Source of the DNA: Deltaproteobacteria bacterium
GTDB lineage: Bacteria > Myxococcota > UBA727 > VGSZ01
DNA length: 64,000 bases
NCBI GenBank assembly: GCA_020850995.1
Contig: JADZDP010000091.1
Location: 1 to 64,000 of the forward strand
Reading direction: 5' to 3'
Shown here: positions 37,184-48,675 of the stretch, piece by piece
Layout: each line of letters opens with the position of its first letter
How positions within the stretch are numbered: the stretch's first letter is position 1
Notes under the pieces: model-generated
Seen by the model: the letters and a program-made list of their open reading frames with translations, nothing else
Told to the model about the DNA's origin: nothing
Database searches by the model: none
Translations under genes and position numbers: made by a program

Positions 37184-38610
37184 CGAGCCGCGCGCCGCTG
37201 ATCGTGAGCTACTCGGGCATCCGCGGCATCGTCGGCGACAGCCTGACCGACGAGGTCACGGCGCGCTACGCACACGCCTTCGGCCGCATGATCGCCGCGC
37301 GCCACCATGCGCCCACCATCCTGCTCGGGCGCGACACGCGCGCGTCGGGGCCGGCCCTGCTCGCCGGTGCCGTGCGCGGCCTCGCGCCGTTCGGCGCGCT
37401 CGTCGATCTGGGCGTGGTGGCGACGCCGACGCTGCAGCATGCGCTCGGCGTGTTCGACGCGCAGGCCGCGCTGTGCATCACCGCGAGCCACAACCCGAGC
37501 GAGTGGAACGGCATGAAGCTGTTCCTCGCCCCGGAGCGCGTGGTGCTCGACGGCGCGCAGGTCCGCGAGCTGCGCGGCCTGGTCGACGAGGATGAGCGGC
37601 CGACGGCGAGCACCGCCGGTGCGCCGATCGATCGGCACGACGACGCGGTGCGGGTGCACGTCGAGCGCGTGTGCGCGCACCTCGACGTCGAGCGCATCCG
37701 CGCCGCGCGCTTTCGCGTCGCGTTCGATCCCGGTGGCGGCGCCGGCTTCGAGGTGACGCGGCGCCTGCTCGACGTGCTCGGCTGCGAGGCCGTGCACGTG
37801 GCGTCGACGCGCGAGTCGGAGCCGCTCGCGGAGCACCTCGGCGAGCTGCGACGCGCCGTGGTGGCGGAGCGCTGTCACCTCGGCGTCGCGCAGGATCTCG
37901 ACGCCGACCGCCTGGCGCTCGTCGCCGCGGATGGCTCGGCGCCCGGCGAGGAGCTGACGCTGGTGCTGGCGGTCGACCATCTGCTGGCGCGCGGCGCTGC
38001 GCCGGGGACACTCGCAGCGCCTACGGCGGGGCACGGCGGTACCGCCGAGCGCGTCGTGGTCAAGAACGTCGCGACCACGCGCGCAGTGGACGACATCGCG
38101 CGTCAGCATGGCGCGCGACTGGTCGAGACCGCCGTCGGCGAGGTGAACCTGTCGCGCGCGCTCGCGCAGGAGGTCGCGCTCGGCCACGTCGCGTTCGGCG
38201 GCGAAGGGAACGGCGGCGTCATCTTCCCGCCGCTGCACCTCGGCCGCGACAGCGTCACCGGCATCGGGCTCGTGCTCGAACGGCTCGCCGTCGGCGGCGG
38301 CGCGCCGCTGCTCGCGCACCTGACGGCCATGCCGCGCTACGTCGCGCACAAGCGCAAGGCGGCGCTCGATCCCGCGCGCAGTCGGGACGACGCGGTGGCG
38401 GCGCTGCTCATCGCCGTCGAAGCGGAGTTCGCGGGCGCGGCGGACGTCAGCCGGCTCGACGGGCTGCGGGTGCGGTTCGCCGACGGATCGTGGATCGGCG
38501 TGCGCCCGTCGAACACGGAGCCGGTGGTGCGGCTGGTCGCGGAGTCGCCGTCGGCCGCGTGGGCCGACGACGCGATCGCGCGCCTGGAGCGCATCGCGCG
38601 CCCGCGCTGA
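37180..38610 (+). CDS. Phosphoglucosamine/phosphohexose mutase (GlmM-like)
   Basis: A 476-residue alpha-D-phosphohexomutase. Catalytic phosphoserine loop ITASHNPSEWNG (Ser103), the metal-binding loop DLDADRLAL (about 243-251), sugar-binding GEGNGG and phosphate-binding RPSNTEPVVRL near the end are all present. The order of the four domains and length fit GlmM/ManB. Start GTG 37180 overlaps nagB (GTGA). With nagB and glmU (12105) it covers GlcN-6-P to GlcN-1-P to UDP-GlcNAc, so GlmM activity is the likeliest; phosphomannomutase activity cannot be excluded. The small 38673 gene follows after 62 bases. Confidence 0.88.
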   Translation: MTSRAPLIVSYSGIRGIVGDSLTDEVTARYAHAFGRMIAARHHAPTILLGRDTRASGPALLAGAVRGLAPFGALVDLGVVATPTLQHALGVFDAQAALCITASHNPSEWNGMKLFLAPERVVLDGAQVRELRGLVDEDERPTASTAGAPIDRHDDAVRVHVERVCAHLDVERIRAARFRVAFDPGGGAGFEVTRRLLDVLGCEAVHVASTRESEPLAEHLGELRRAVVAERCHLGVAQDLDADRLALVAADGSAPGEELTLVLAVDHLLARGAAPGTLAAPTAGHGGTAERVVVKNVATTRAVDDIARQHGARLVETAVGEVNLSRALAQEVALGHVAFGGEGNGGVIFPPLHLGRDSVTGIGLVLERLAVGGGAPLLAHLTAMPRYVAHKRKAALDPARSRDDAVAALLIAVEAEFAGAADVSRLDGLRVRFADGSWIGVRPSNTEPVVRLVAESPSAAWADDAIARLERIARPR

Positions 38611-38672
38611 CCGCGGTCGTGCGCACGTGGTCGCGGCTGCTGTGTCGGGCGGTTTCGTGCGAGGGTGCGCGG

Positions 38673-38921
38673 ATGGCCGGCGAAGCTGACAAGGTCCGTG
38701 AGCACCTGAACAACAATCGGCTGCAGGACGCCTTGACGCTGGCGCGCCGGCTCGCCCGCGACGCGCCCGGCGACGCGGCCCTGCGCGCGCTGCTCCTCGA
38801 GGTGCTGTTCACCAAGGGCGAGCACGACGCTGTCGACACCGAGCTGTCGGCGCTGCAGCGGTCGGGCATGGCGCACCAGGAGCTGCAGAAGCTGCGTGCG
38901 CGGTTCAAGAAGCGCAGCTGA
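38673..38921 (+). CDS. Small TPR-like helical protein
   Basis: An 82-residue soluble protein starting MAGEADKVREHLNNNRLQDA. It reads as two helix-turn-helix units of tetratricopeptide type (LQDALTLARRLARDAPGDAA and LRALLLEVLFTKGEHDAVD). No signal or membrane helix. It is the last gene of the amino-sugar cluster and ends before a long non-coding interval. Function not known. Confidence 0.6.
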   Translation: MAGEADKVREHLNNNRLQDALTLARRLARDAPGDAALRALLLEVLFTKGEHDAVDTELSALQRSGMAHQELQKLRARFKKRS

Positions 38922-39533
38922 GCGGCGCGCTCGTCGCGCTCCGCCTCGGCGCGCCAACGGGATCGATCGCACCGCACGGCAGCGCGGCGAAAGGGTGGGT
39001 GCTCGATCGTATGCTGCAGATCCTCGATGTGGTGATCGAGGATGAAGATGGCGGGGCACGCGTCACGGGCGGCGGCGAGCCAGAACAGCGGCACGGGCAG
39101 CTGCTCGACGCCGCCGCCCATCGTGCCGCAGCTCGCGCCGGCGGCGTTCGACGAGCGTCGCCGGCGGGCCGAAGCCGCGGCAGGTCCAACACGGTCCGCC
39201 CGAACTCGCGCCTCGGCGACCGCACCCCAGAGGAGCTCAAGAAGCTGATCAGGAGCTGGTCACTTCACCGCGCCGTAGCGCGGAAGCAGCCGCGGCTGCA
39301 CGTGCCCGCACCGGCCCATCTCCTCCACGGTCGCGGTGTCGCGTCTTGCAGGTGTACGCTCAGGTCGCGTTGGGCGGGATGCAGGAAGCTGCCGAGGCAA
39401 GCGTGATCGCGTGTATCCGTAGGCGGTGTGCAAAGGACCCGGCGGCTCGGCGGCGCGGTGGCGAGGTTCGCCCGCATGCGCACGAGAGAGAGGGCAGGCT
39501 GGCTCGCGGAGACGTCGACGTGAGGCGCGCGCG
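38922..39533. other. Long intergenic region with no convincing gene
   Basis: About 610 bases without a supported gene. The minus strand gives short sensible-looking peptide stretches (VEQLPVPLFWLAAARDACPA near 39050-39115 and TVEEMGRCGHVQPRLLPRYG near 39260-39330) in frames broken by stops, so decayed genes are possible. No tRNA, CRISPR or clear hairpin was seen. The GTG start of the next gene lies at 39534. Confidence 0.4.
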
Positions 39534-41402
39534 GTGCCGTTGACCGGTGTGCTCGGCGCGCTGTGCCTCGCGCTCATCGTCGCTGCCTGCACGCTCGCGT
39601 CACGGCTGGTGCTGGCAAGGTGCGGCGAGGCGCGCCTGTCGGTCGCAGCGGCGTTGACGCTCGGCGTGCTGCAGCTGCTTCCCGAACGCATCGGTTGGTT
39701 CAGCGGCGGCATGCGTGGCGGTGCGCTGGTCTGCGGCGCGCTCGCTGTTGGCGTGGTGCTCGTCGAGCGAGCGCGGCGCCGGCGTGCGGCGACCACCGGC
39801 GCCATGGAGCCGCCACTGCCGCCCTACACTCGTGCAGACGCCGTCGTCGCCGCGGCGCTCGTCCTCGCCTTCGCCTCTGTCACCCTGACGACCTGGCTCT
39901 GGGACGAAACGTCGGTGCACCTGCCCCTTGCGGCGGCCCTCTCGCGCGGCGTGGTCCCTGCCGAGTTGCCGGTCTTTCCCGGCCAACCCTTACGCTACCA
40001 CGCTGGCTACGCGTGCCTCAGCGCCATCGTGCGTGCGTTCACGGGGCTGGCGACGCCCGCCGCGCTCGACGTCGCCACCCTCGCCTCGCTCGCGGTGACC
40101 GTGTGGCTCTCGACCGACCTCGGCAAGCAGCTCGGCGGCCCGTCGGCGCTCGCACCCTTGCTCCTGCTGGCCTGCTTTGGGCCGCTCGGCGCGTTCTTCG
40201 CTGACGGCTACGGCGTCTCGCTGCCCCTGCACCCGCTGCCCTCCGAGTGGATCGACCCGGTGACCTTGCCGCCGCCGCCCGTGTCCAACTTCCTCCAGCA
40301 CCCACAAGGCATCGGCCTGCCCCTGGTCCTTGCCGCCGTGCTCGTCGTCGACGGTGCGCGCACCCACGCGCGCTTCGCGCTTGCATGCGTGTTCGCGGTC
40401 CTGTGTGGCCACGCGCAGACGGTGTTCGCGCTGGTGCTGCTTACCGGCCTCGCCCTGGTGGCGGTGGCGCGCGCGCGCGAGCTGCGCAGCGTGCGCGTGC
40501 TCGCGGAGCTCAGTGGGATCTTGCTGGTCGCTGGTGCGGCGCTACCGCTGACCGCCACCTTGCTGTGGCCGGGAAGCTCGGTGGCGTCGTCCCTGAGCTT
40601 CGGCGCGCAGGCGTCGTGGGCGGGCCCCTTGCTCGCGCGCACCGCCAAGCACGTGCTCCTCCTTGGCCCAGCCGCCGTCGCCGTGGTGGCGTGGCCGGTG
40701 CTCGTGCTCGCGCGCCGCGCGCCGCCGCGGCCGATGGCGCTGCTCCTCGTGTGGGGGTGCGCCGGTGTCGCGCTCATGGTGCCCAACGTCGTTCGCTACG
40801 ACAACAGCTACGACATCGTGAAGTTTACCGCGCTCGGCGTGTTCCTCGGCAACGTCGTGGCCTTCGCGCTGCCGAGCGCGCTTCCGCGGGTCGTCGGGCG
40901 CGCCTGGCTGGCGGTCTGCCTCGCCTGCACGGCGTCGAGTGGGTTGTGGCTGCTGCGCTACGGACCGCTCAACGGCGTGATCGCCGCGCACGTGGATGAC
41001 GCCCACGACCTCGCCGACGCCACGCGCTTCGACGCGTGCTACGGCGACGCGCTCCCGCCGCGCGCCGTCATCGTCGCGCCCGACGTGGGCCTGGCGTGGG
41101 CCGGCTTCCTCGTCCCGGGTATCGACTGGCGAGCGGGCAACGTCTATCGCACGCACCGCTTCGATCGGCACAAGGCGGACGCGACGCGCGGCGCAGTCGT
41201 CGCGGCGCTGACCACGATGTCGCCCGCGTCGCTCACCTTTCTCAACGCGTCGTATGTTGCGGTGGGGCCCGACGACGACGACGCGCTCAGCGAAGAGGCG
41301 AAGCGTGCGCTCACCGACCAAACACGCTTCAGGCTCGTGGCGCCGTCGGCCGGCTGTGCGCAGGATCCCAAGCGCTACACCGTGTACGCAATCGTGCCGT
41401 GA
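39534..41402 (+). CDS. Polytopic glycosyltransferase-like membrane protein
   Basis: A 622-residue membrane protein starting GTG 39534 (VPLTGVLG); an upstream in-frame ATG (39426) only adds a low-complexity basic tail. It has about 10-13 hydrophobic helices, an early extracytoplasmic acidic pair region (LWDETSVHLPLAAALSRG, about 125-142), and a long soluble C-terminal part (about 500-622). The layout resembles family 39/GT-C transferases, in which lipid-linked sugars are used at the membrane surface, but there is no firmly identified DxD or DE motif. Not close to any amino-sugar gene on a strand-wise operon, but lies 612 bases after that cluster. Exact family unsure. Confidence 0.6.
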   Translation: MPLTGVLGALCLALIVAACTLASRLVLARCGEARLSVAAALTLGVLQLLPERIGWFSGGMRGGALVCGALAVGVVLVERARRRRAATTGAMEPPLPPYTRADAVVAAALVLAFASVTLTTWLWDETSVHLPLAAALSRGVVPAELPVFPGQPLRYHAGYACLSAIVRAFTGLATPAALDVATLASLAVTVWLSTDLGKQLGGPSALAPLLLLACFGPLGAFFADGYGVSLPLHPLPSEWIDPVTLPPPPVSNFLQHPQGIGLPLVLAAVLVVDGARTHARFALACVFAVLCGHAQTVFALVLLTGLALVAVARARELRSVRVLAELSGILLVAGAALPLTATLLWPGSSVASSLSFGAQASWAGPLLARTAKHVLLLGPAAVAVVAWPVLVLARRAPPRPMALLLVWGCAGVALMVPNVVRYDNSYDIVKFTALGVFLGNVVAFALPSALPRVVGRAWLAVCLACTASSGLWLLRYGPLNGVIAAHVDDAHDLADATRFDACYGDALPPRAVIVAPDVGLAWAGFLVPGIDWRAGNVYRTHRFDRHKADATRGAVVAALTTMSPASLTFLNASYVAVGPDDDDALSEEAKRALTDQTRFRLVAPSAGCAQDPKRYTVYAIVP

Positions 41403-41465
41403 GCGATTGGCCATCCGAGGCGCTCGGCACCGAGCATGAACGGCGCGCACTCCAGCGCAGCATGA

Positions 41466-41840
41466 TCAGGCACCGAACGGCGGACGGCCCACGCTCACCG
41501 GCCAAAAGCCCAGCCCCTGGAGCCCCGCTGACCAACGGGCCTTGCCGGTGACGAGGTCAAAGGCGCGGACCTCGCCGCGACTGCCGACGACAACGAGCTC
41601 TCCGACAACCGTGACGTCGCGATCATCATCGCGCGTCAGCTCGAGCCGCCAACGGACCAGCCCGGTGATCCGCTCGAAGACGGTCACGCCGAGCAGCGCC
41701 TCGACGACGACCACGTCATCCACGACGATGGGCCGCCGTGGCTCGAGCACGGCACCGACCTCCTGGCGCCACCGCTCGGCGCCGGTGGTGGCGTCGAGAC
41801 AGACCACGGTGCCGCTGGTGAGGACGACGACGTCGTTCAT
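41466..41840 (-). CDS. Short PQQ-type beta-propeller protein
   Basis: A 124-residue protein starting at ATG 41840, which AGGAG precedes by 6 bases. It holds about three PQQ-like propeller blades, seen as VVCLDATTGAERW, VTVFERITGLVRW and VRAFDLVTGKARW. Complete propellers have six to eight blades, so this is either a truncated remnant or one subunit of an oligomeric propeller. No signal peptide. It lies 61 bases downstream of the PilZ-like gene and probably shares its transcript. The upstream in-frame extension to 42128 looks non-coding. Confidence 0.6.
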   Translation of the reverse strand: MNDVVVLTSGTVVCLDATTGAERWRQEVGAVLEPRRPIVVDDVVVVEALLGVTVFERITGLVRWRLELTRDDDRDVTVVGELVVVGSRGEVRAFDLVTGKARWSAGLQGLGFWPVSVGRPPFGA

Positions 41841-41901
41841 CTTGGCTCCTGGTACGAACATGCGCCGGGCTCGAGCAACGCACCTGAGGTTCGCTGCCGT
41901 A

Positions 41902-42654
41902 CTATCGCGTGACGCGTCGCTTGGCCGCATGCACGACCTGCCCCCGGGCCTTACCGCCCTTGGCGATGCGCCGCGCGAGCTCGATCGAGACACGGTCCAC
42001 CATGCGTATCGCATCGTGTAGCGGGGTATGCGGCGACAGCACCATCGCCTCCATGACCGCGAGGTTGCCCGCGAGCTCGGGGCGCGCGAGCACGCCCTTG
42101 ATGAAGGAAGGGCTCGCCGCGCCGCCACCGATGAGCGCTGCCACCTCGTTCGCTGTGAGGCCAGGGTTGGTGAGCACTTGCAGGTGCAGCATGGGGTCGG
42201 GCAGCTTCAAGATGAGCCGCCGGGCGTCGGCGTTTCCGTGCTTGGCGAGCTTGAGCTTCTCGACCTTGCTCATGTCCGCGAGGCGCGCCCACAGCGGCTC
42301 CGATGAAGAGTCACCCAGGGCGGCCGGCGCAGGGGCTCTTGCCGCCGCCGCATCGGCGTCTATGAGGTGAGCGCGCGCGGCCTCGTCGACGAGCACCGCG
42401 ACGAGCCCGCCCGGCAACAGCTGCACGACTTGCCCGGCCACCTCCGCGAGCACGTTGCCCTGCAGGCAGATCGTGACCGCGACGCGCGCGAACAGCGTCG
42501 GCGGAGCAACGTCGCCGAGCGGCAGCGACAGCGCGCCGTGCGTCGCCACGTCGGCTTTGAGCGCGGCGAGCGCGGCGTCGTCCTGCAAGTCGAGCATCAG
42601 GTCCATGGCGTCGACGCAACTCTCTCTGCCCGCGGCGGCGGACGTCATGACCAT
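41902..42654 (-). CDS. Hypothetical protein with possible PilZ-like N-terminus
   Basis: A 250-residue soluble protein. Residues about 40-95 (LPLGDVAPPTLFARVAVTIC, then VVQLLPGGLVAVLVDEA) have the strand pattern of myxobacterial PilZ-like domains, but the RxxxR and DxSxxG cyclic-di-GMP residues are not evident. The rest (about 120-240) is helical, with KVEKLKLAKHGNADARRLIL, resembling repeat-type DUF2336-like helices. ATG 42654 (or 42648). It follows the hybrid kinase by 66 bases on the same strand, suggesting shared regulation. Tentative family call. Confidence 0.5.
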   Translation of the reverse strand: MVMTSAAAGRESCVDAMDLMLDLQDDAALAALKADVATHGALSLPLGDVAPPTLFARVAVTICLQGNVLAEVAGQVVQLLPGGLVAVLVDEAARAHLIDADAAAARAPAPAALGDSSSEPLWARLADMSKVEKLKLAKHGNADARRLILKLPDPMLHLQVLTNPGLTANEVAALIGGGAASPSFIKGVLARPELAGNLAVMEAMVLSPHTPLHDAIRMVDRVSIELARRIAKGGKARGQVVHAAKRRVTR

Positions 42655-42720
42655 ACACCTCGGCAGAAGGTCAGGCGATCACCTCTGCAACCGGTCGTCA
42701 CCCCGTCGCTGCGTGCTCCT

Positions 42721-45612
<2,892 letters not shown>

Positions 45613-45962
45613 GAGCTGATCGTGCCAGACGCCGCCGGCCAGGCGCGAATTGACGGCGACACCGTCCAGACGACAGCGCCGCCGGTTCACCCACAGGCAT
45701 CGGCGGCGCTGGCGCCAACCCGCGGCGTCGGCCCCGGCCAACCACCGCCGAACGGCGTTCGATCGCGGCGAGCGCACCTCGATGGTGAGCGTGTGCTGCG
45801 CCCGCCCACGAGGCTGCCGCAGGAGCTCAGCGCCACAGGGGGCGCTCAGCTCCGCAGCGCGTCAAATGACGCGAGTCGTCACGTGATCTACGGCGTTTGG
45901 TCGAGGCCACGCACCAATTGGAGGCTATGTGCGATAACCATGCCCACACGGAGGAAGTCTTC
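45613..45962. other. Divergent intergenic region with two inverted repeats
   Basis: 350 bases between the divergent kinase start and the small protein gene. It contains a 13-bp near-perfect inverted repeat (45822-45853) and a second short one, TGACG-5-CGTCA, around 45868-45882. A strong GGAGGAA site (about 45951) precedes 45963. No convincing coding frame. Confidence 0.55.
45822..45853. promoter_or_regulatory. 13-bp inverted repeat, possible operator or hairpin
   Basis: GGAGCTCAGCGCC and GGCGCTCAGCTCC (one mismatch between arms) flank a 6-base ACAGGG loop. It lies about 110 bases upstream of the small-protein start at 45963. There is no T-tract, so an operator or an RNA structure is more likely than a terminator. 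Confidence 0.35.
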
Positions 45963-46262
45963 ATGAGCTTCATCAGCCGCGTCTTCAACGGTGCCGTTCG
46001 CGCCATCTCAGCCCCTTTCAACGTCCTAAAGACCGGCTTCAACGCGCTCCTCGCCGAAGGCAAGACCATCCTTCAAGCCGGCAGCGAGCTGCTCAAGGGC
46101 AACTTCCTCAGCGCGGCCGGCACGCTCATCGGCGGCACCGTGAAGAACGCCGTCAACGCGGGCGTCTCGCTTGCCGTCGACGGTAACCCGGTCACCGCGT
46201 TCGCCCACGGCGCGCTGACCGACTCGAACGGCTGGACCGGCAAGCAGGGCTGGCTCCAGTAG
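45963..46262 (+). CDS. Small amphipathic protein (bacteriocin-like or unknown)
   Basis: A 99-residue protein with GGAGGAA 6 bases before ATG 45963. It has no cleavable signal. Most of it is Gly/Ala/Val-rich amphipathic sequence: MSFISRVFNGAVRAISAPFN, then LLKGNFLSAAGTLIGGTV and a tail NGWTGKQGWLQ. Such composition occurs in pore-forming peptides, membrane-active effectors and small assembly proteins. It is followed 59 bases later by a charged partner gene. No family recognised; both a toxin-like and a structural role are possible. Confidence 0.55.
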   Translation: MSFISRVFNGAVRAISAPFNVLKTGFNALLAEGKTILQAGSELLKGNFLSAAGTLIGGTVKNAVNAGVSLAVDGNPVTAFAHGALTDSNGWTGKQGWLQ

Positions 46263-46321
46263 TTCAGCGAAGGCCGGCACCGTGCTAACCGGGTCTCCTG
46301 CATTTGCAGCAGGAGGCCCGA

Positions 46322-46834
46322 GTGACGGAAAAATTCACGCCCGAGCAGCAAAAGCAGCTCGACGAGCTCAGCGAGCAGTTCGACCAGCTCCTCGAGAAGC
46401 ACCAGGGCCACCCCATCATCAAGGCGGCCCTCGCGGTGTGCACCACCGAAGAAGGCCTGCCCTGGCGCCCGAAGCTGCAGCCCGAGGCCATCAAATACCT
46501 CGAAGACATCCTGGTCGAATGCGACAAGGACGGCACCATTGGCTGGGCCACGCACGGCCTCATTGCTGTCGCCAACTACCTCGACAGCAAGAAGGCCGGC
46601 ATGGTCGCGTACGAGATCCTCAACCTCGCCAACAACACCGTCATCAAGTACGACCTCGTGGAGCGCCAGGAGAAGGCCAAGAGAGATTGGGCCAAGCGCC
46701 AAGACAAGGGCCAGAAGGAGGCGATCGCCGCCACCGGGGGCGAGTCGAAGGTGGCGAACGCCCCGAAGCTCGGCGAGAAGCCACCGCCCGGCACCGTCAA
46801 GGGCGGTGCGCTCGGGCCGAAGCGCCGAATCTGA
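46322..46834 (+). CDS. Hypothetical helical protein paired with the amphipathic gene
   Basis: A 170-residue soluble protein starting GTG 46322; AGGAGG lies 5 bases upstream. The N-terminus is a charged helix (FTPEQQKQLDELSEQFDQLL). A central helical part (WRPKLQPEAIKYLEDILVEC, then DGTIGWATHGLIAVANYLDS) is followed by a basic, Pro/Gly-rich tail ending KGGALGPKRRI. No signal or membrane segment. Its position next to the small amphipathic gene suggests a functional pair (for example toxin and neutraliser), but this is inference only. Confidence 0.55.
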   Translation: MTEKFTPEQQKQLDELSEQFDQLLEKHQGHPIIKAALAVCTTEEGLPWRPKLQPEAIKYLEDILVECDKDGTIGWATHGLIAVANYLDSKKAGMVAYEILNLANNTVIKYDLVERQEKAKRDWAKRQDKGQKEAIAATGGESKVANAPKLGEKPPPGTVKGGALGPKRRI

Positions 46835-46986
46835 TCTCTACCCCCCGACGCCAACGGTTGCTTGGCGCGTGAGGCGGCTGGCTACCAGGTGCTCGCGGGT
46901 GGCGCGCTGCTCAACGCGGCTGCACCACCCGCAGCCGACGGCGCACGGGCCGTTGACCGAGGGCGCCCACACCGCGAGCGCACCGT

Positions 46987-48675
46987 TCACAGCAGACCGT
47001 GGCGCAGATCGTCGACGAGCTCGGCGGCGGCGGCGACGCCCGAGCGGCACGCGCCCTCCATGAAACCTTGCCACTCATAGAACGAATCCGTGTGCTCGCC
47101 GGCGAACTTCAACGGTCCCACCGAGGGCCCCTCGAGCCCAGCGACGGTCGTGAACTGCCCCGGCAGGTACGCGGTGTACGATCCGCGCGAGTAGCGCTGC
47201 ACCTGCCAGTGCCCGCGCGCTACCAGGTAGTGGCCGTCGACGCGCGTGGCGCGCGCCTTGGCCCCCGGGTAGATGCGGTCGAGATCCGTGAGGAAGGCGT
47301 CGACCTGGTCGTCGAGCACGTAGGGCTGGATGTCCATGAAGCCGCCCGGGCCGCTGTGGCAGTTGAGGCAGCTGCTAGTGGTGCCGAGCGGTGGCGGCGG
47401 CGCCTGAAGCGCACGGCCACGCGCGCCACCGGAGTAATCCGTCAGCACCGACGTGGCGCCCGCGTTCGAATAGTTGGTCTCCCAGGTGGTCTGCAGGTTC
47501 TGCAGGTCGGCATAGACGAGCCCCGAGCCGCCCTGCTCGGCCCACGGGCGCCCCTGGAACCCGATCATGGTCTTGGCGTTGGCGCCGTAACCGAGGGTCT
47601 GGATGGCGAACAGCTTCTCCGGCGAGAGGCCGAGGCTGGCGTCGAGCGTGACGCGGCGAAGCGTCGAGAACGGCAGCGTCAACACGACGGCGTCGGCTAG
47701 CTCGGGGAGCGCGGCGCCGCGGAAGTAGAGGCGGAACACGCCGCTCGTGTCTCTGCTCAGCGCCACCAGCTCTGCGCCGGTGTGCACGGGGCCCGGCAGG
47801 CGCGCGCGGATGCCGTCGGTGAGGGCGTCGTTGCCGCCCACCAGGTGATAGCGCTCGTCGCTGAACACGCCGTACTCACGGAACTTCGACGAGTTGTCGG
47901 CATGCAGGAAGAGGAGCATGTTGAGACAGCTCATCTCCGCCGGCTCGAGGCCGTACTCGGCGATGTATGCCTGGGCGAGCACGCCGCGAATCAGCGGCAG
48001 GTCCGCGGCCCGCGTCTGCAACCAGGTCTGGAGGTCGAGGTTGTCGAGCGCCACGTCGGCCGCGCTATGGGAAAGGGCCGTGGGCGCACCGGAGCTGCTG
48101 TGCACGTCGGCGCGAATGCGCGGCGCGAGCTGGCGGTACTCCTCCACCACATCTGCTTCCGTGTAACGCTGGCCGCCGAAGGAGAAGTGCTTCTCGCCGG
48201 GCGCCTTGCCGAGGTCCTCCTTCGCCAGGTTCAGCTCGTTGGCGTAGGCGAGCACGGTCTTGTGCAGATTGTCGATGAGCTCGCCGCCGAGCTCGGCGGT
48301 CTGACCGGGGAAGGTGCGCGAGGTGTGTACGCGGCCACCGATGCGCGAGTTCGCTTCGTAGATGGTGGCGACGACGCCCTGGGCCGCGAGCTGGTCGGCG
48401 CACACCAGGCCCGCGAGGCCACCGCCGACGATGGCGATGCGCGCATCGGTCTGGAGTTGGCGCGCGCGCGCGCGTCGGCTCAGCAAGCCGGTCGCCGCCA
48501 CGGCAGCGCCGCCGGCGGCCCGCAAAAAGCCGCGACGGCTGAGCGCCAGCGCACGGCGCTCGCGCAGCTCTGTGAGGAGCGCGCTGCCGTCCTTCGACGG
48601 GAGCCCGTGCCGATCGCACATGCCGGAAAGAGCTGCCACACGACGCAGGGAGTCGAAGAGCGGCGAACGGGCCAT
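46987..48675 (-). CDS. Tat-exported flavin amine oxidase with CxxCH motif
   Basis: A 562-residue flavoprotein oxidase. The N-terminus has a twin-arginine signal (SRRGFLRAAGGAA, about 45-57) with ~44 residues ahead of it. FAD-binding Rossmann motif IAIVGGGLAGLVCADQ and EANSRIGGRVHT follow; the C-terminal FAD contact is near LKFAGEHTDSFYEW. It belongs to the monoamine oxidase/phytoene-desaturase-like amine oxidase family. An unusual insert near residue 430-445 contains CLNCH, a heme-c-type CxxCH motif (Cys436, Cys439, His440), flanked by Gly/Pro. ATG 48675 is preceded by GAAAGGAAGG. Substrate unknown. Confidence 0.85.
   Translation of the reverse strand: MARSPLFDSLRRVAALSGMCDRHGLPSKDGSALLTELRERRALALSRRGFLRAAGGAAVAATGLLSRRARARQLQTDARIAIVGGGLAGLVCADQLAAQGVVATIYEANSRIGGRVHTSRTFPGQTAELGGELIDNLHKTVLAYANELNLAKEDLGKAPGEKHFSFGGQRYTEADVVEEYRQLAPRIRADVHSSSGAPTALSHSAADVALDNLDLQTWLQTRAADLPLIRGVLAQAYIAEYGLEPAEMSCLNMLLFLHADNSSKFREYGVFSDERYHLVGGNDALTDGIRARLPGPVHTGAELVALSRDTSGVFRLYFRGAALPELADAVVLTLPFSTLRRVTLDASLGLSPEKLFAIQTLGYGANAKTMIGFQGRPWAEQGGSGLVYADLQNLQTTWETNYSNAGATSVLTDYSGGARGRALQAPPPPLGTTSSCLNCHSGPGGFMDIQPYVLDDQVDAFLTDLDRIYPGAKARATRVDGHYLVARGHWQVQRYSRGSYTAYLPGQFTTVAGLEGPSVGPLKFAGEHTDSFYEWQGFMEGACRSGVAAAAELVDDLRHGLL

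Noticed and set aside
41841..42128. Upstream in-frame extension of the PQQ propeller protein
   Set aside because: The extension is low-complexity and overlaps the neighbouring gene; ATG 41840 has an AGGAG site.
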